In this document: positions 1-8,924 of the stretch, one piece after another
How positions within the stretch are numbered: position 1 is the first letter of the stretch
Layout: each line of letters begins with the position of its first letter
Assembly (NCBI GenBank): GCA_024693715.1
Contig: JAILKS010000042.1
Span: forward strand, 1 to 64,000
DNA from: Treponema sp.
Lineage (GTDB): Bacteria; Spirochaetota; Spirochaetia; Treponematales; Treponemataceae
DNA length: 64,000 nucleotides
Direction: 5' to 3'
Notes under the pieces: generated by a model
What the model saw: only the letters and a program-made list of their open reading frames with translations
Told to the model about the DNA's origin: nothing
The model's database searches: none
Made by a program: the position numbers and the translations under genes

Positions 1-918
1 TTCTACATTAGCCGTATTAAAATTGGTAAGATTAAGAATTTTTAATCCTTTGCAATTTAAAAACATTTTACTCATATCTTTCACTTTTTTTGTATTTATA
101 TATGAAATATTACATGATGTCAAATTATAACAATTATAAAATAAAGATCCGACATCTTCTAAATTTGGTGTTCGAAAACTAGAAAGATCTATTCCTTTTA
201 ATGAAGTACACCAGGAAAACATAGAATTCATATTTTTTACATTTGGTGTCTTTATTGAAGTTCCAGAATTAAAAGTAGAAACCATCACAGTTGTTAATTT
301 ATTACAGTCATAGAACATATAACTCATATCTTCTAGATTTAACGTTGATGCTCCCAAAAAATCTACAGACTCTAAAGCTGTACACCAGGCAAACAAATAA
401 CTCATATTTTTTACATTCTCTGTATTAAGAACTTTAACAGTAAAAGTTGTCAACTGTGAACATCCCGCAAACATATAACTCATATCTGTTACATTAGTTG
501 AATCTAATTTTGTTAAATCAATGTTTGTAAGTTTGTCACAATAATAAAACATTTTGCTTGAATCTTCATTCAACGCTAATTTATTATCTTCTCCTTCAAC
601 AGTAAAAATGTCCGCATAAAAATATATAGTTCTATAATATTCATCATACCATACAGGAACATCCTTTTCATTTTTATCCAGGTAATAAAGCGTAACATCA
701 TCTGATGGTTCTACAGGACTCGCCTTAAAAGATGTTGCACATGTTTTTGCACCCATCTGCTCAAAAACCTCATTTATTTCAAGTCCTGTTTTCATTTCAT
801 ATTTTGGAAAAGATGGTTTTTCTGGAATAATTGTTCCATTATGGTCAACGGGGGAGTCTTTACAAGAAACAAAACAAAATACAAATAAAATAATAAAAAA
901 ATAAAAAACTTTCTTCAT
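1..918 (-). CDS. BspA-like (DUF285) surface lipoprotein, 3' end outside window
   Basis: Reading frame open on the minus strand from an ATG at 916-918 to the window edge (306 codons visible, C terminus missing). The N terminus is a lipoprotein signal peptide ending in a lipobox FVSC (Cys about residue 19). From about residue 130 on there are tandem units of roughly 20-30 residues with the signature NV.DMSYMF..C..LT, seen at least five times (MSYMF, MSYLF, MSYMF, MNSMF, MSKMF). This is the BspA-like DUF285 leucine-rich-type repeat found in surface proteins of gut and oral bacteria. A GAGGAAG ribosome site lies just upstream. Role inferred: surface-exposed binding or adhesion protein; ligand unknown. 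Confidence 0.85.
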   Translation of the reverse strand, partial: MKKVFYFFIILFVFCFVSCKDSPVDHNGTIIPEKPSFPKYEMKTGLEINEVFEQMGAKTCATSFKASPVEPSDDVTLYYLDKNEKDVPVWYDEYYRTIYFYADIFTVEGEDNKLALNEDSSKMFYYCDKLTNIDLTKLDSTNVTDMSYMFAGCSQLTTFTVKVLNTENVKNMSYLFAWCTALESVDFLGASTLNLEDMSYMFYDCNKLTTVMVSTFNSGTSIKTPNVKNMNSMFSWCTSLKGIDLSSFRTPNLEDVGSLFYNCYNLTSCNISYINTKKVKDMSKMFLNCKGLKILNLTNFNTANVE

Positions 919-968
919 GATAACTTCCTCAAAATCTATTTATAAAATCCTATACCAAAGAACAATAT

Positions 969-996
969 TTGTAAAGATAAAATTTCATGCTATAAT
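969..996 (+). promoter_or_regulatory. malQ promoter, predicted near-leaderless
   Basis: TTGTAA at 969-974, a 16-base spacer and a perfect TATAAT at 991-996. The malQ ATG is at 1006, only 9 bases after the -10 box, with no Shine-Dalgarno sequence between, so the transcript should have almost no 5' leader. Confidence 0.6.
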
Positions 997-1005
997 ACAC
1001 ACACT

Positions 1006-3066
1006 ATGCAGAAAACAAAACTTACTGGCGTTGCAGTTCCGCTTGGCGCTTTATATACAAAAAAAAATCCTGTAATTGGTGAATTTCCGGACCTTATTCC
1101 TTTTGCGCAATTTTGCAAGGAGGCAGGGCTTGGTATAATTCAGCTGCTTCCGGTGAACGATACCGGTACTCAAAGTTCACCATACTCAGGACTTTCGGCA
1201 TTTGCACTTCATCCTATTTATATCAGAGTCAGCGAAGTTCCGGGCTTTGGCGCACTTTACAGCTCGGACTCTAAGTTCAAAAAAGCTTATGATGATTTTG
1301 TAAAAGCAAACGCTTACACCCTGCGTTATGATTACGATGCAATTTTAAATACAAAAACTACCCTTCTCAAACAGATTTATGATTTTTTACCTGTAGGAAA
1401 GACCGGCGAACCTGATAAAGACCTTACAGACTGGATCAAGGCAAACCCTTGGGTAAAAACTTACTGTGTTTATAAAAACCTTAAATGGAACTACATGCAG
1501 GCAAGCTGGAAAAGCTGGCATGATGATGATAAAACAATTACCGCCGAACAGATTACAAAAAGGTGGAACACCAAGGCCTTCAAAAAGGAACATCTCTTCT
1601 ACGCCTGGTGCCAGATGGTTGCGGCAAGCCAATTTGAAGAGGCAGTTGAACAGGTTCACAAGCTTGGCCTCCTTCTAAAAGGCGACATGCCAATCCTCAT
1701 GAACGAAGATTCCTGCGACGCCTGGGCATACCCTGAGTTTTTTAATCACGACCTGCGTGCCGGTTCCCCAAGCGACGGAGAAAACCCGACAGGTCAGAAC
1801 TGGGGCTTTCCAACCTATAACTGGAAAAACTTAAAGGCACAGGACTACAGCTGGTGGAAGCAGCGCCTCAAGACTGCATCCCGCTATTACGATGCTTACC
1901 GCCTGGACCACATTCTCGGCTTTTTCCGAATCTGGGCAATTCCTGCTGATGACTGCAATGCGCTCAACGGCCACACCGAGCCATATGCTTATATAAAGGT
2001 AGACGACTTATACGAACTTGGCTTTGACGACGACAGAATCCGCTGGCTCAGTAAACCTCATATTCCGACCAGCGTTGTAGAAGACGTTACCTGGAACCGT
2101 GACGTTGCACACAATATTTTAAAAACTATGTGCACCAGAATCGGTGAAGAAGAGCTCTGGCTTTTTGATAAATCAATTAAAGGAAGCCGCGACATCTGGA
2201 AGCTTGACCTGAGCAGTTTTGTAGACGAGCCTGCCGCACAAAAAATCAAGGCTAAGCTTGTTGAATACTGGTCAAACATCACACTTATTGAAATTGGTAA
2301 AAACAAATATATTCCGCTCTGGACTTATGACCACTCTACTTCGTGGGCAAGCCTGAACGAAACAGAAAAAGAAGGCCTGCTCGACCTTTTTGCAGCCCTT
2401 GAAAAAAAGAACATAAACCTCTGGAAAAAACAGGCAGACGATATTTTCACTGCAATCACAAGCGGACTAAAAATGGTTCCATGCGGCGAAGACCTTGGTG
2501 TTGGAATTGCATGCGTTCCAAAAACAATGGAACAGCATAAAATCCTTGGCCTGCGCGTAGTACGCTGGACCCGCCAGTGGAGCGAACCAGATCAGCCGTA
2601 TGTGCCTTTCAAAGATTACACTCCTCTTTCTGTTACAACAACTTCTGTTCACGACTCAAGCACAATCCGCGAATGGTGGGATACAGAAAAAGAAAGTGCC
2701 AAAGCTTTTGTAATTGCAAATGCCACTTTCTTTAAAATTAACGGTAAAGCAGAAGGTCCTCTGTTCGAAAAGAATTCTTCAGAAATTGAAAAAGAGGCAG
2801 AAGCTCTTTCCCAGTCAGAATTCACTCCAGAGCTTGCACAGAAAATCCTTTCGCTTTCAGCTACTTCCGCCAGCCAATGGTTCATTCCGCCTCTCCAGGA
2901 TTTCTTATACATTGACAAATCAATCTGGCTCGAAAAAGCAAGCGACGAACGCATAAACATTCCGGGCACAGTAACAAAATTCAACTGGACCTACAGAATG
3001 CCATGCGCAATGGAAGAACTAGCCGAAAATAAAGAGCTTATTCAAAAAATATCAGACCTTGCTTAA
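1006..3066 (+). CDS. malQ: 4-alpha-glucanotransferase (amylomaltase)
   Basis: A 686-residue GH77 enzyme that transfers alpha-1,4-glucan chains between maltodextrins, releasing glucose; cytoplasmic. The N terminus has the family signature of GVAVPLGAL followed by LLPVNDTG. Catalytic residues by motif: D301 in RLDHILGFFR (nucleophile), E495 in CGEDLG (acid/base) and D550 in VHDSS (transition-state stabiliser). The length and the SVHDSSTIREWW motif fit the longer, plant-DPE2-like branch rather than the short amylomaltases. It is the first of two alpha-glucan genes, the second being the GH13 enzyme at 4545, with a toxin-antitoxin-like pair inserted between. The ATG at 1006 is preceded directly by a -10 box. 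Confidence 0.95.
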   Translation: MQKTKLTGVAVPLGALYTKKNPVIGEFPDLIPFAQFCKEAGLGIIQLLPVNDTGTQSSPYSGLSAFALHPIYIRVSEVPGFGALYSSDSKFKKAYDDFVKANAYTLRYDYDAILNTKTTLLKQIYDFLPVGKTGEPDKDLTDWIKANPWVKTYCVYKNLKWNYMQASWKSWHDDDKTITAEQITKRWNTKAFKKEHLFYAWCQMVAASQFEEAVEQVHKLGLLLKGDMPILMNEDSCDAWAYPEFFNHDLRAGSPSDGENPTGQNWGFPTYNWKNLKAQDYSWWKQRLKTASRYYDAYRLDHILGFFRIWAIPADDCNALNGHTEPYAYIKVDDLYELGFDDDRIRWLSKPHIPTSVVEDVTWNRDVAHNILKTMCTRIGEEELWLFDKSIKGSRDIWKLDLSSFVDEPAAQKIKAKLVEYWSNITLIEIGKNKYIPLWTYDHSTSWASLNETEKEGLLDLFAALEKKNINLWKKQADDIFTAITSGLKMVPCGEDLGVGIACVPKTMEQHKILGLRVVRWTRQWSEPDQPYVPFKDYTPLSVTTTSVHDSSTIREWWDTEKESAKAFVIANATFFKINGKAEGPLFEKNSSEIEKEAEALSQSEFTPELAQKILSLSATSASQWFIPPLQDFLYIDKSIWLEKASDERINIPGTVTKFNWTYRMPCAMEELAENKELIQKISDLA

Positions 3067-3073
3067 AATCTAC

Positions 3074-3126
3074 TTGTAAAAACTATCGTTCTAGCGATAT
3101 AATTAGACTATCGTTATAACGATAGT
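3074..3126 (+). promoter_or_regulatory. Promoter with two palindromic operators for the DUF3990/XRE module
   Basis: Promoter TTGTAA (3074-3079), 18-base spacer, TATAAT (3098-3103). Two related inverted repeats overlap it. One, imperfect, spans 3083-3100 (CTATCGTT..AGCGATAT) across the spacer and -10. The second, perfect, is CTATCGTTATAACGATAG at 3108-3125, over the expected start of transcription. This is the usual geometry for self-repression by a dimeric XRE-type antitoxin. Confidence 0.7.
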
Positions 3127-3135
3127 TTTTTGTAT

Positions 3136-3837
3136 ATGAGAACTTTAAAGCTTTATCACGGTTCAGAAAATGTTATCAAAATTCCTCAATATCATTTTGG
3201 AAATCAAAAAAATGATTATGGCGTTGGTTTTTATTGCACTGAAAATCCCGAACTGGCAAAGGAATGGGCCTGCACTGAAGAAAAAGACGGATTTGCAAAC
3301 GAATATCTTTTAAACCTAGAAGGGCTTACTGTTCTTAATCTTTCTCAAAGTCAATATAACATTTTAAACTGGCTGACAATCCTTCTTGAAAACAGAACCT
3401 TTGAGCTTACCTCAGAAATTTCCATTGCCGCGAAACAATATCTTCTGAAAAACTTTTCAATTCATTATAGCAGATATGACATAATCCGCGGATATCGTGC
3501 AGACGATTCATACTTTTCTTTTGCAAATGCTTTTTTGAACAATACTATCTCGGTTCAAAAATTAAATAAAGCAATGTATTTAGGAAAGCTTGGCGAACAG
3601 GTTGTATTAAAATCAAAAAAGGCGTTTTCACAAATATCGTTTGTCTCAAGACAGACTGCTGAACGGAATATTTATTATCCCAAAAAAATACTCCGAGATT
3701 CAGCTGCAAGAGAAACTTTTTTCAAAATACATACAGAATCTGAATTAACAAATCCTGAAGCACTTTTCATTATGGATATCATGCGAGGAGGAATAAAAAA
3801 TGGCGACTCACGCATACCAGAAATTTTATTTAAATGA
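3136..3837 (+). CDS. DUF3990-type ADP-ribosyltransferase-fold protein, putative toxin
   Basis: A 233-residue protein starting at the ATG of 3136 (an in-frame TTG lies at 3130). Its N terminus, LYHGS then DYGVGFYCTE and LAKEWA, matches the DUF3990 family, which belongs to the ADP-ribosyltransferase fold clan. Candidate active-site residues are H8, Y28 or Y33, and E154 in GKLGEQVVLKS. A target cannot be read from sequence. It is followed with a 38-base overlap by an XRE regulator and preceded by palindromic operators, as expected for a type II toxin-antitoxin locus. Toxin function is inferred from fold and context. No signal peptide, so cytoplasmic. Confidence 0.75.
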   Translation: MRTLKLYHGSENVIKIPQYHFGNQKNDYGVGFYCTENPELAKEWACTEEKDGFANEYLLNLEGLTVLNLSQSQYNILNWLTILLENRTFELTSEISIAAKQYLLKNFSIHYSRYDIIRGYRADDSYFSFANAFLNNTISVQKLNKAMYLGKLGEQVVLKSKKAFSQISFVSRQTAERNIYYPKKILRDSAARETFFKIHTESELTNPEALFIMDIMRGGIKNGDSRIPEILFK

Positions 3838-4459
3838 CGCCCAGCAAAACCTCGCTGTAATGTTTGACTATGCCCTCAGACTCCTTAAGTACGACGGCGA
3901 CCAGTTTTTTCTCTATTTTATTCAATCTGAAGTTGCACAGAAATTTGGTCACGCAAATCCAAAATATATTGTCGGGATGTCCGGCATTGAACTGGCACAG
4001 AATGTACTTACAAAAACAGGCGCTGCTCCCAAGTTCCCAGATGAACCAAAAATCAAACAAGGAAAAGAATTCTGGCTTGGTTGGGTACTTGCTTATTATC
4101 AATGGTACTCAGGCTTAAAGTTTTCTGATCTTCAGGAATACGGACTTGTTCCGTCAGAAATCCTTTCTCGATACATTCTTCACGAAGCAGACATTTCAAA
4201 ATTTGTTTCAACAGCAAATAACATCATTCTGTCCAATAAAGCCTCTTCACCCACCCGCCTTCAAAAAATCAGGAAAGCACGCGGCCTTACTCAAAAACAA
4301 CTTTCAGAACTAAGCGGAGTTTCTTTACGTATGATTCAGCTCTACGAACAGCGCCGGAATGATATCAATCAGGCTTCGGGTCAAACCATAAACAATCTGG
4401 CCCGCGCCCTCTGCTGCAATTTTTATGAAATTATGGAAATTGAGGTGTATGAGGAATGA
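3800..4459 (+). CDS. XRE-family regulator with N-terminal partner domain, putative antitoxin
   Basis: 219 residues. Residues 153-213 are a Cro/C1-type helix-turn-helix (RGLTQKQLSELSGVSLRMIQ, followed by YEQRRNDINQA and LARALCC). Residues 1-145 form a separate alpha-helical domain with GMSGIEL and FWLGWVLAYYQWYSGL, which I do not recognise as a named domain but which is placed where antitoxins hold their toxin-binding part. The start at 3800 is set by a strong AGGAGG at 3786-3791 inside the upstream gene, so translation of the pair is coupled. Predicted to bind the CTATCGTT palindromes at 3083-3125 and repress its own operon. Confidence 0.75.
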   Translation: MATHAYQKFYLNDAQQNLAVMFDYALRLLKYDGDQFFLYFIQSEVAQKFGHANPKYIVGMSGIELAQNVLTKTGAAPKFPDEPKIKQGKEFWLGWVLAYYQWYSGLKFSDLQEYGLVPSEILSRYILHEADISKFVSTANNIILSNKASSPTRLQKIRKARGLTQKQLSELSGVSLRMIQLYEQRRNDINQASGQTINNLARALCCNFYEIMEIEVYEE

Positions 4460-4516
4460 TTTTCAAAATTCACTCTCAATAAACACTTTTTCTAATCATT
4501 TTTTCATTTTTCGTGT

Positions 4517-4540
4517 TATAATAGAATGTCTAAAAGAGGA
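4517..4540 (+). promoter_or_regulatory. Promoter -10 and ribosome site of the GH13 gene
   Basis: Perfect TATAAT at 4517-4522, no convincing -35, then AGAGGA at 4535-4540 four bases before the ATG at 4545. This decides the start: an in-frame ATG at 4425 lies inside the upstream XRE gene and is ahead of the promoter. Confidence 0.55.
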
Positions 4541-4544
4541 ACAA

Positions 4545-7500
4545 ATGCACATTTCATACAACGAATTTCATATATCAAAAAAGGTTCGTGACCTTTGCAG
4601 CTTTGAAGAGGGGCTTTTTGCTTCGAGCGGAAATGTTGTCTTTGCTAACATGAGAAACGTCCGTAACTTTCAACTGCTTTATAATAATTTCATTGACACT
4701 GTTACCGGTGATGAAAACAAACGAGTAAGTGCCGGCCAGCTCAATGCAATGGGTTTGATTGATGAAATTCTCCACTATGTGTGCATGCTTTACCGCAGAA
4801 ATAAAGTTCCGGACTTTATGACAAATCTTCTTTCAGAACTTGATAAACAATATACTAGAAATGAAATTGACTCACTTCTTATTGATTTTATAAATGAATT
4901 TCCTCCTGTTGAGGTTTATAAAGAAAAATGCAGTGCCCGCGAATATCTTTCACGCAAGGCACTTGATATAGGAACCGGAGAAGAACGTTCTAACCGAGAA
5001 CAGACCCTCGAAGAACTCATTCTTCTTCATCTTGCAAACGAAAACGCAGCCTTCAAGCCGTTCCTTCTGCTTTTTGGAGACACAGAACTTGCAAAAAACA
5101 AGCTTTACGGTAAAACCTGGACAAGCATAAAAAAATTTGCAAAAGCACAGCCAACCTTCGGACCATTTGACCATGACCTTATAAATCTTCTTAAGGAACC
5201 TCAGGCCTTTGCACCTGACAGCCTTAAGGGTCAGCTTGAATATATCCAGAAATACTGGGCCGAGTTCCTTGGTGAATGGCTCAAGCGAATCTTAGCCGGA
5301 ATGGACACAATCAGCGAAGAAGAAAAGGCTGCCTGGCATGGCTTTGGTGGCGGCGACCTTCCTGATATGTCTGCCTACACCTTTGAAAACCTGATGAACG
5401 AATACGAGCGCTACAGCCCGGACTCAGACTGGATGCCAAAGGTAATCTTAATTGCAAAAACAGTTCTTGTATGGCTGGACCAGCTTACAAAGCAGTACGG
5501 CTACCCTATCACACGCCTCGACCAGATTCCGGACCCTGAACTTGACAAGCTTCGTGATGAAGGTTTTACAGGACTTTGGCTCATAGGACTATGGGAACGT
5601 TCTAAGGCAAGCCGACGAATCAAGCAGATTTGCGGAAACCCTGAAGCAGCTGCAAGTGCCTACTCTCTTTATGATTACAACATTGCACAGAACATCGGTG
5701 GCTGGGACGCACTTGCAAACCTTCGAACCCGCTTATGGCAGAGAGGAATCCGTCTTGCTTCTGACATGGTTCCAAACCATACAGGTATGGACGGCGACTG
5801 GGTTATCAACCGGCCGAATCTTTTTATTCAGCGACGCGACTGTCCTTTTCCGCATTACACCTTCAACGGCGAAAACCTTTCTCAGGACGAAAGAGTTTCT
5901 CTTTATCTTGAAGATCACTACTACAGCAAAAATGACTGCTCTGTAGTTTTCAAGCGCGTTGATAATCAGACAGGTGATACACGCTATATTTACCACGGAA
6001 ACGACGGTACAGGTCTTCCTTGGAATGACACCGCACAGATAGACTTTTTGAACGCTGAAGCACGCGAAGCTGTAATGCAGGAAATCTTGCATGTTGCACA
6101 AAACTTCCCTATTATCCGTTTTGATGCCGCAATGGTACTTGCTAAAAAATCAATCCGACGTTTGTGGTACCCGGAGCCTGGACACGGAGGTGATATTGCA
6201 ACCCGAAGTGAAACAGGACTGAGCACTCAGCAGTTCAATGATGCAATCCCGAATGAATTCTGGAGAGAGGTTGTAGATCGTGTTACACGCGAATGCCCTG
6301 ATACCCTTTTACTCGCAGAGGCCTTCTGGATGATGGAAGGATATTTTGTGCGAACGCTTGGAATGCATCGAGTATACAACTCCGCCTTCATGAACATGCT
6401 CAAGAAAGAAGAGAATCAGAAATACCGCGAAACTGTTAAAAATACTATCACCTTTGATCCGCAGGTTTTGAAGCGATATGTGAACTTTATGAACAACCCC
6501 GACGAAGAAACTGCAATTGCCCAGTTTGGTGACGGTGATAAATATTTTGGTGTATGTACCTTAATGATTACAATGCCGGGACTTCCAATGTTTGGTCATG
6601 GTCAGATAGAAGGCTTTACCGAAAAATACGGAATGGAATATACCAGAGCCTATAAAGATGAACAGCCGAATCAATATCTTGTTGACCGACACTGGCGTGA
6701 AATTTTTCCGCTCATGAAAAAACGGTACCTGTTCAGCGGAGTAGAAAATTTCTTATTCTATGATTTATGGCAGGATGGGACAGTAAATGAAAACGTATTT
6801 GCCTATTCGAACGGGTGCGGAAATGAAAGAACCTTTGTAGTTTACAACAACAAGTATGACAGGGCATACGGATGGATAAAACAATCCGACCCATATGCAG
6901 TAAAAACAGGCAATGGGGATGAAACAACACTCACCTCACGCTCAATTTCTGAAGGTCTCAACCTTAATGCTGAAGATGATAAATACTGTATTTTCCGTGA
7001 AAACCGCAGCAACTTATGGTTTATTAGAAAAAGCAGTGAAATCTGCGAAAAGGGTCTTTTCGTAATGCTCAACGGTTTTGAGTATCAGGTTTATATGGAT
7101 GTTCATCAGGTAACAGACGAAGCAGACCATCGCTATAAACTTTTATGTGATTTTCTGAATGGAAACGGCTGTGAGGATATTGAAACTGCATGGCAGGAAA
7201 TTATTTACAAAGAGCTTTATACTGCAATGAAAGCATATATAGACAAAGTTCTACCATGTGTTTTCCCAGAAATAAAATCAATAGATAAAACATTTGCTTC
7301 AGCTCAAAAGGAAATAAAGAAATTCAATGATGAATGCTCAAAAATTCTAAAAACAAAAACAACTCCTGAAGCATTTACAAAAAGTGTTGTTTCAAAATTA
7401 AAACTTCTTTCTAAAATTCAAAAAGAAAAATCAATGAAAAAACCTGCCGATTTACAAAAGGCACTTAAAAAATGCACTACAAAAAATGCTTTTGCAAAGC

Positions 7501-8102
7501 TTATGATAAATAATAAACCATCGTTAAATGATGAACTTGTTTTCTGGGCTTTAAGCGGATTATATTCAGAAACCTCTCTTGTAAATGATGTAAATTTTGC
7601 AAGAAAATACGCACAATTTGCATCTGAGAATAAAATTGAAATCTCTCGACATGAATTAACCAGACTTTTTATTTTATCTGAAGTAAGCAATATAAAGACA
7701 TTAAAAACAAAGGCATCACTGACAATCGCATCACTTCTCGTAAAAAGCAGATACAGTCCAATGCTCTGCGGAGTAAACTGCTTTGATAACATCCTATGGT
7801 TTAATAAAGAAATGAGTGATGAAAGTTTAAATACTGTTTTCCTGCTTGCAGTCTTAATCAGCACGGAAAAATCGCTTCCTTCTGTTTTTGAATTATACAA
7901 AAAACTCTGTACGGCAAAATTAAAAGCCGCCTATAAATGTGAGCTTTTCCTTAAGCCTTTTGAACCTGCAAAGTCAGTCAAAAAAACAAAGAAAACTTCT
8001 AAAGCAGCAAAAAAATCAACTGCGAAAAAAACTGTAAGGAAAACAGCCACAAAAAAAGGCGTAAAAAAACAACTACCGGAAAATTCTAAGAACAAAGTGT
8101 AA
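4545..8102 (+). CDS. Large GH13 alpha-amylase-family enzyme with lysine-rich tail
   Basis: 1185 residues, about twice a usual alpha-amylase; no signal peptide, so intracellular. Residues 1-280 are a helical domain I do not recognise. The GH13 barrel follows: DMVPNHTG at 407-414 (region I), RFDAA with D527 as nucleophile, LLAEAFW with E592 as acid/base, and FMNNPDEET with D653, where the normal NHD is NNPD. Residues from about 830 to 1140 are helical and unassigned. The last 43 residues (about 1143-1185) are dominated by K, A and T (KKTSKAAKKSTAKK), resembling bacterial histone-H1-like tails. The substrate is probably an alpha-glucan such as glycogen or maltodextrin, in line with malQ upstream. 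The 3' end overlaps the converging esterase gene by 30 bases. Confidence 0.85.
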   Translation: MHISYNEFHISKKVRDLCSFEEGLFASSGNVVFANMRNVRNFQLLYNNFIDTVTGDENKRVSAGQLNAMGLIDEILHYVCMLYRRNKVPDFMTNLLSELDKQYTRNEIDSLLIDFINEFPPVEVYKEKCSAREYLSRKALDIGTGEERSNREQTLEELILLHLANENAAFKPFLLLFGDTELAKNKLYGKTWTSIKKFAKAQPTFGPFDHDLINLLKEPQAFAPDSLKGQLEYIQKYWAEFLGEWLKRILAGMDTISEEEKAAWHGFGGGDLPDMSAYTFENLMNEYERYSPDSDWMPKVILIAKTVLVWLDQLTKQYGYPITRLDQIPDPELDKLRDEGFTGLWLIGLWERSKASRRIKQICGNPEAAASAYSLYDYNIAQNIGGWDALANLRTRLWQRGIRLASDMVPNHTGMDGDWVINRPNLFIQRRDCPFPHYTFNGENLSQDERVSLYLEDHYYSKNDCSVVFKRVDNQTGDTRYIYHGNDGTGLPWNDTAQIDFLNAEAREAVMQEILHVAQNFPIIRFDAAMVLAKKSIRRLWYPEPGHGGDIATRSETGLSTQQFNDAIPNEFWREVVDRVTRECPDTLLLAEAFWMMEGYFVRTLGMHRVYNSAFMNMLKKEENQKYRETVKNTITFDPQVLKRYVNFMNNPDEETAIAQFGDGDKYFGVCTLMITMPGLPMFGHGQIEGFTEKYGMEYTRAYKDEQPNQYLVDRHWREIFPLMKKRYLFSGVENFLFYDLWQDGTVNENVFAYSNGCGNERTFVVYNNKYDRAYGWIKQSDPYAVKTGNGDETTLTSRSISEGLNLNAEDDKYCIFRENRSNLWFIRKSSEICEKGLFVMLNGFEYQVYMDVHQVTDEADHRYKLLCDFLNGNGCEDIETAWQEIIYKELYTAMKAYIDKVLPCVFPEIKSIDKTFASAQKEIKKFNDECSKILKTKTTPEAFTKSVVSKLKLLSKIQKEKSMKKPADLQKALKKCTTKNAFAKLMINNKPSLNDELVFWALSGLYSETSLVNDVNFARKYAQFASENKIEISRHELTRLFILSEVSNIKTLKTKASLTIASLLVKSRYSPMLCGVNCFDNILWFNKEMSDESLNTVFLLAVLISTEKSLPSVFELYKKLCTAKLKAAYKCELFLKPFEPAKSVKKTKKTSKAAKKSTAKKTVRKTATKKGVKKQLPENSKNKV

Positions 8103-8915
8103 AAGTCCGGTTCGTATTGCCATGCAGTTATGATCTGCTTTATTTATCTCAAACCAAAGATGCTCAACCTTATTATCACAGAAAATCTTATGATAGCTTT
8201 CAGGAAATTTTCCGACTACACTGTCCTGTGTACCGCAGCATACCATTAAAAGAGACGGAAGATTATTTTCATCCATAAACTTCATCTGTTGTATTTTAAG
8301 CATGCCCTTATGTTTCATCATCTTATCTTCTGAACTTACAAGTCCTGGAGCGGGAGCAATTGCTCCGATATATGAAAATAAATCCGGACGCTGCAATCCT
8401 ATATAAACAGATTCTCTTCCACCCATTGAAAAACCGCATATCGCAGTATTTTCTTTTCCTGTCAGAATGGAATATTTTTTTCCGATATGAGGCATAAGAT
8501 CATTTATAAGTTCATTGATAAAATTATCATAAGGAGCAATGGAAATATCATCAAAGCCAGGCTTTAAATCAGGATTATCACTTGCATACATATGTCCAAA
8601 AACGATAACCATTTCGCGTGCATCGCCGGACGCACATAAATTTCCTGTAATTTCTATAAAATGATTTTCTGCATCATTTATCATGCAGTTTTCATCACCA
8701 AAAATCCCATGCTGAAAATACATTACAGGAAATTTTTTTACCCCATCATACGATGGCGGAAGAAGAATTGAATATGGTCGTTCTGTTCTGCATGTATTCG
8801 AATAATAACTTCCATGCTTTACACTTCCGTAAGCAACACCAGCTTTTTTTTCAAAAAGTTCTGACGGACAGTCTTCGGTAAGCTCCCCGTTTAATGAATA
8901 TTTTACAGTTTCCAT
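8073..8915 (-). CDS. CE1-type esterase (alpha/beta hydrolase, esterase D family)
   Basis: 280 residues with the alpha/beta-hydrolase order: LLPPSYDGVKKFPVMYFQHG (oxyanion strand region), nucleophile elbow GFSMGG with S163, D231 in GTQDSV and H262 in ADHNCM. This pattern is that of feruloyl or acetyl-xylan esterases and enterochelin-esterase relatives. No signal peptide is visible, so a cytoplasmic role on imported oligosaccharides is more likely than an extracellular one. The gene starts 9 bases after the threonine-synthase-like gene, with an AAGGTG ribosome site, so the two are cotranscribed. The true substrate is unknown. Confidence 0.8.
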   Translation of the reverse strand: METVKYSLNGELTEDCPSELFEKKAGVAYGSVKHGSYYSNTCRTERPYSILLPPSYDGVKKFPVMYFQHGIFGDENCMINDAENHFIEITGNLCASGDAREMVIVFGHMYASDNPDLKPGFDDISIAPYDNFINELINDLMPHIGKKYSILTGKENTAICGFSMGGRESVYIGLQRPDLFSYIGAIAPAPGLVSSEDKMMKHKGMLKIQQMKFMDENNLPSLLMVCCGTQDSVVGKFPESYHKIFCDNKVEHLWFEINKADHNCMAIRTGLLHFVLRIFR

Positions 8916-8924
8916 TTAATCACC

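Noticed and set aside
1-918. Repeated DNA at the left edge as a CRISPR array
   Set aside because: The repeats are degenerate, in frame and translate to DUF285 units; there are no spacers of constant length or cas genes.
4425-4544. Upstream in-frame ATG (4425) as start of the GH13 gene
   Set aside because: It lies inside the XRE gene and ahead of the TATAAT at 4517; AGAGGA at 4535-4540 points to the ATG at 4545.
5733-6101. Minus-strand open frame inside the GH13 gene
   Set aside because: Covers the conserved catalytic barrel on the other strand; composition is cysteine- and valine-rich noise.
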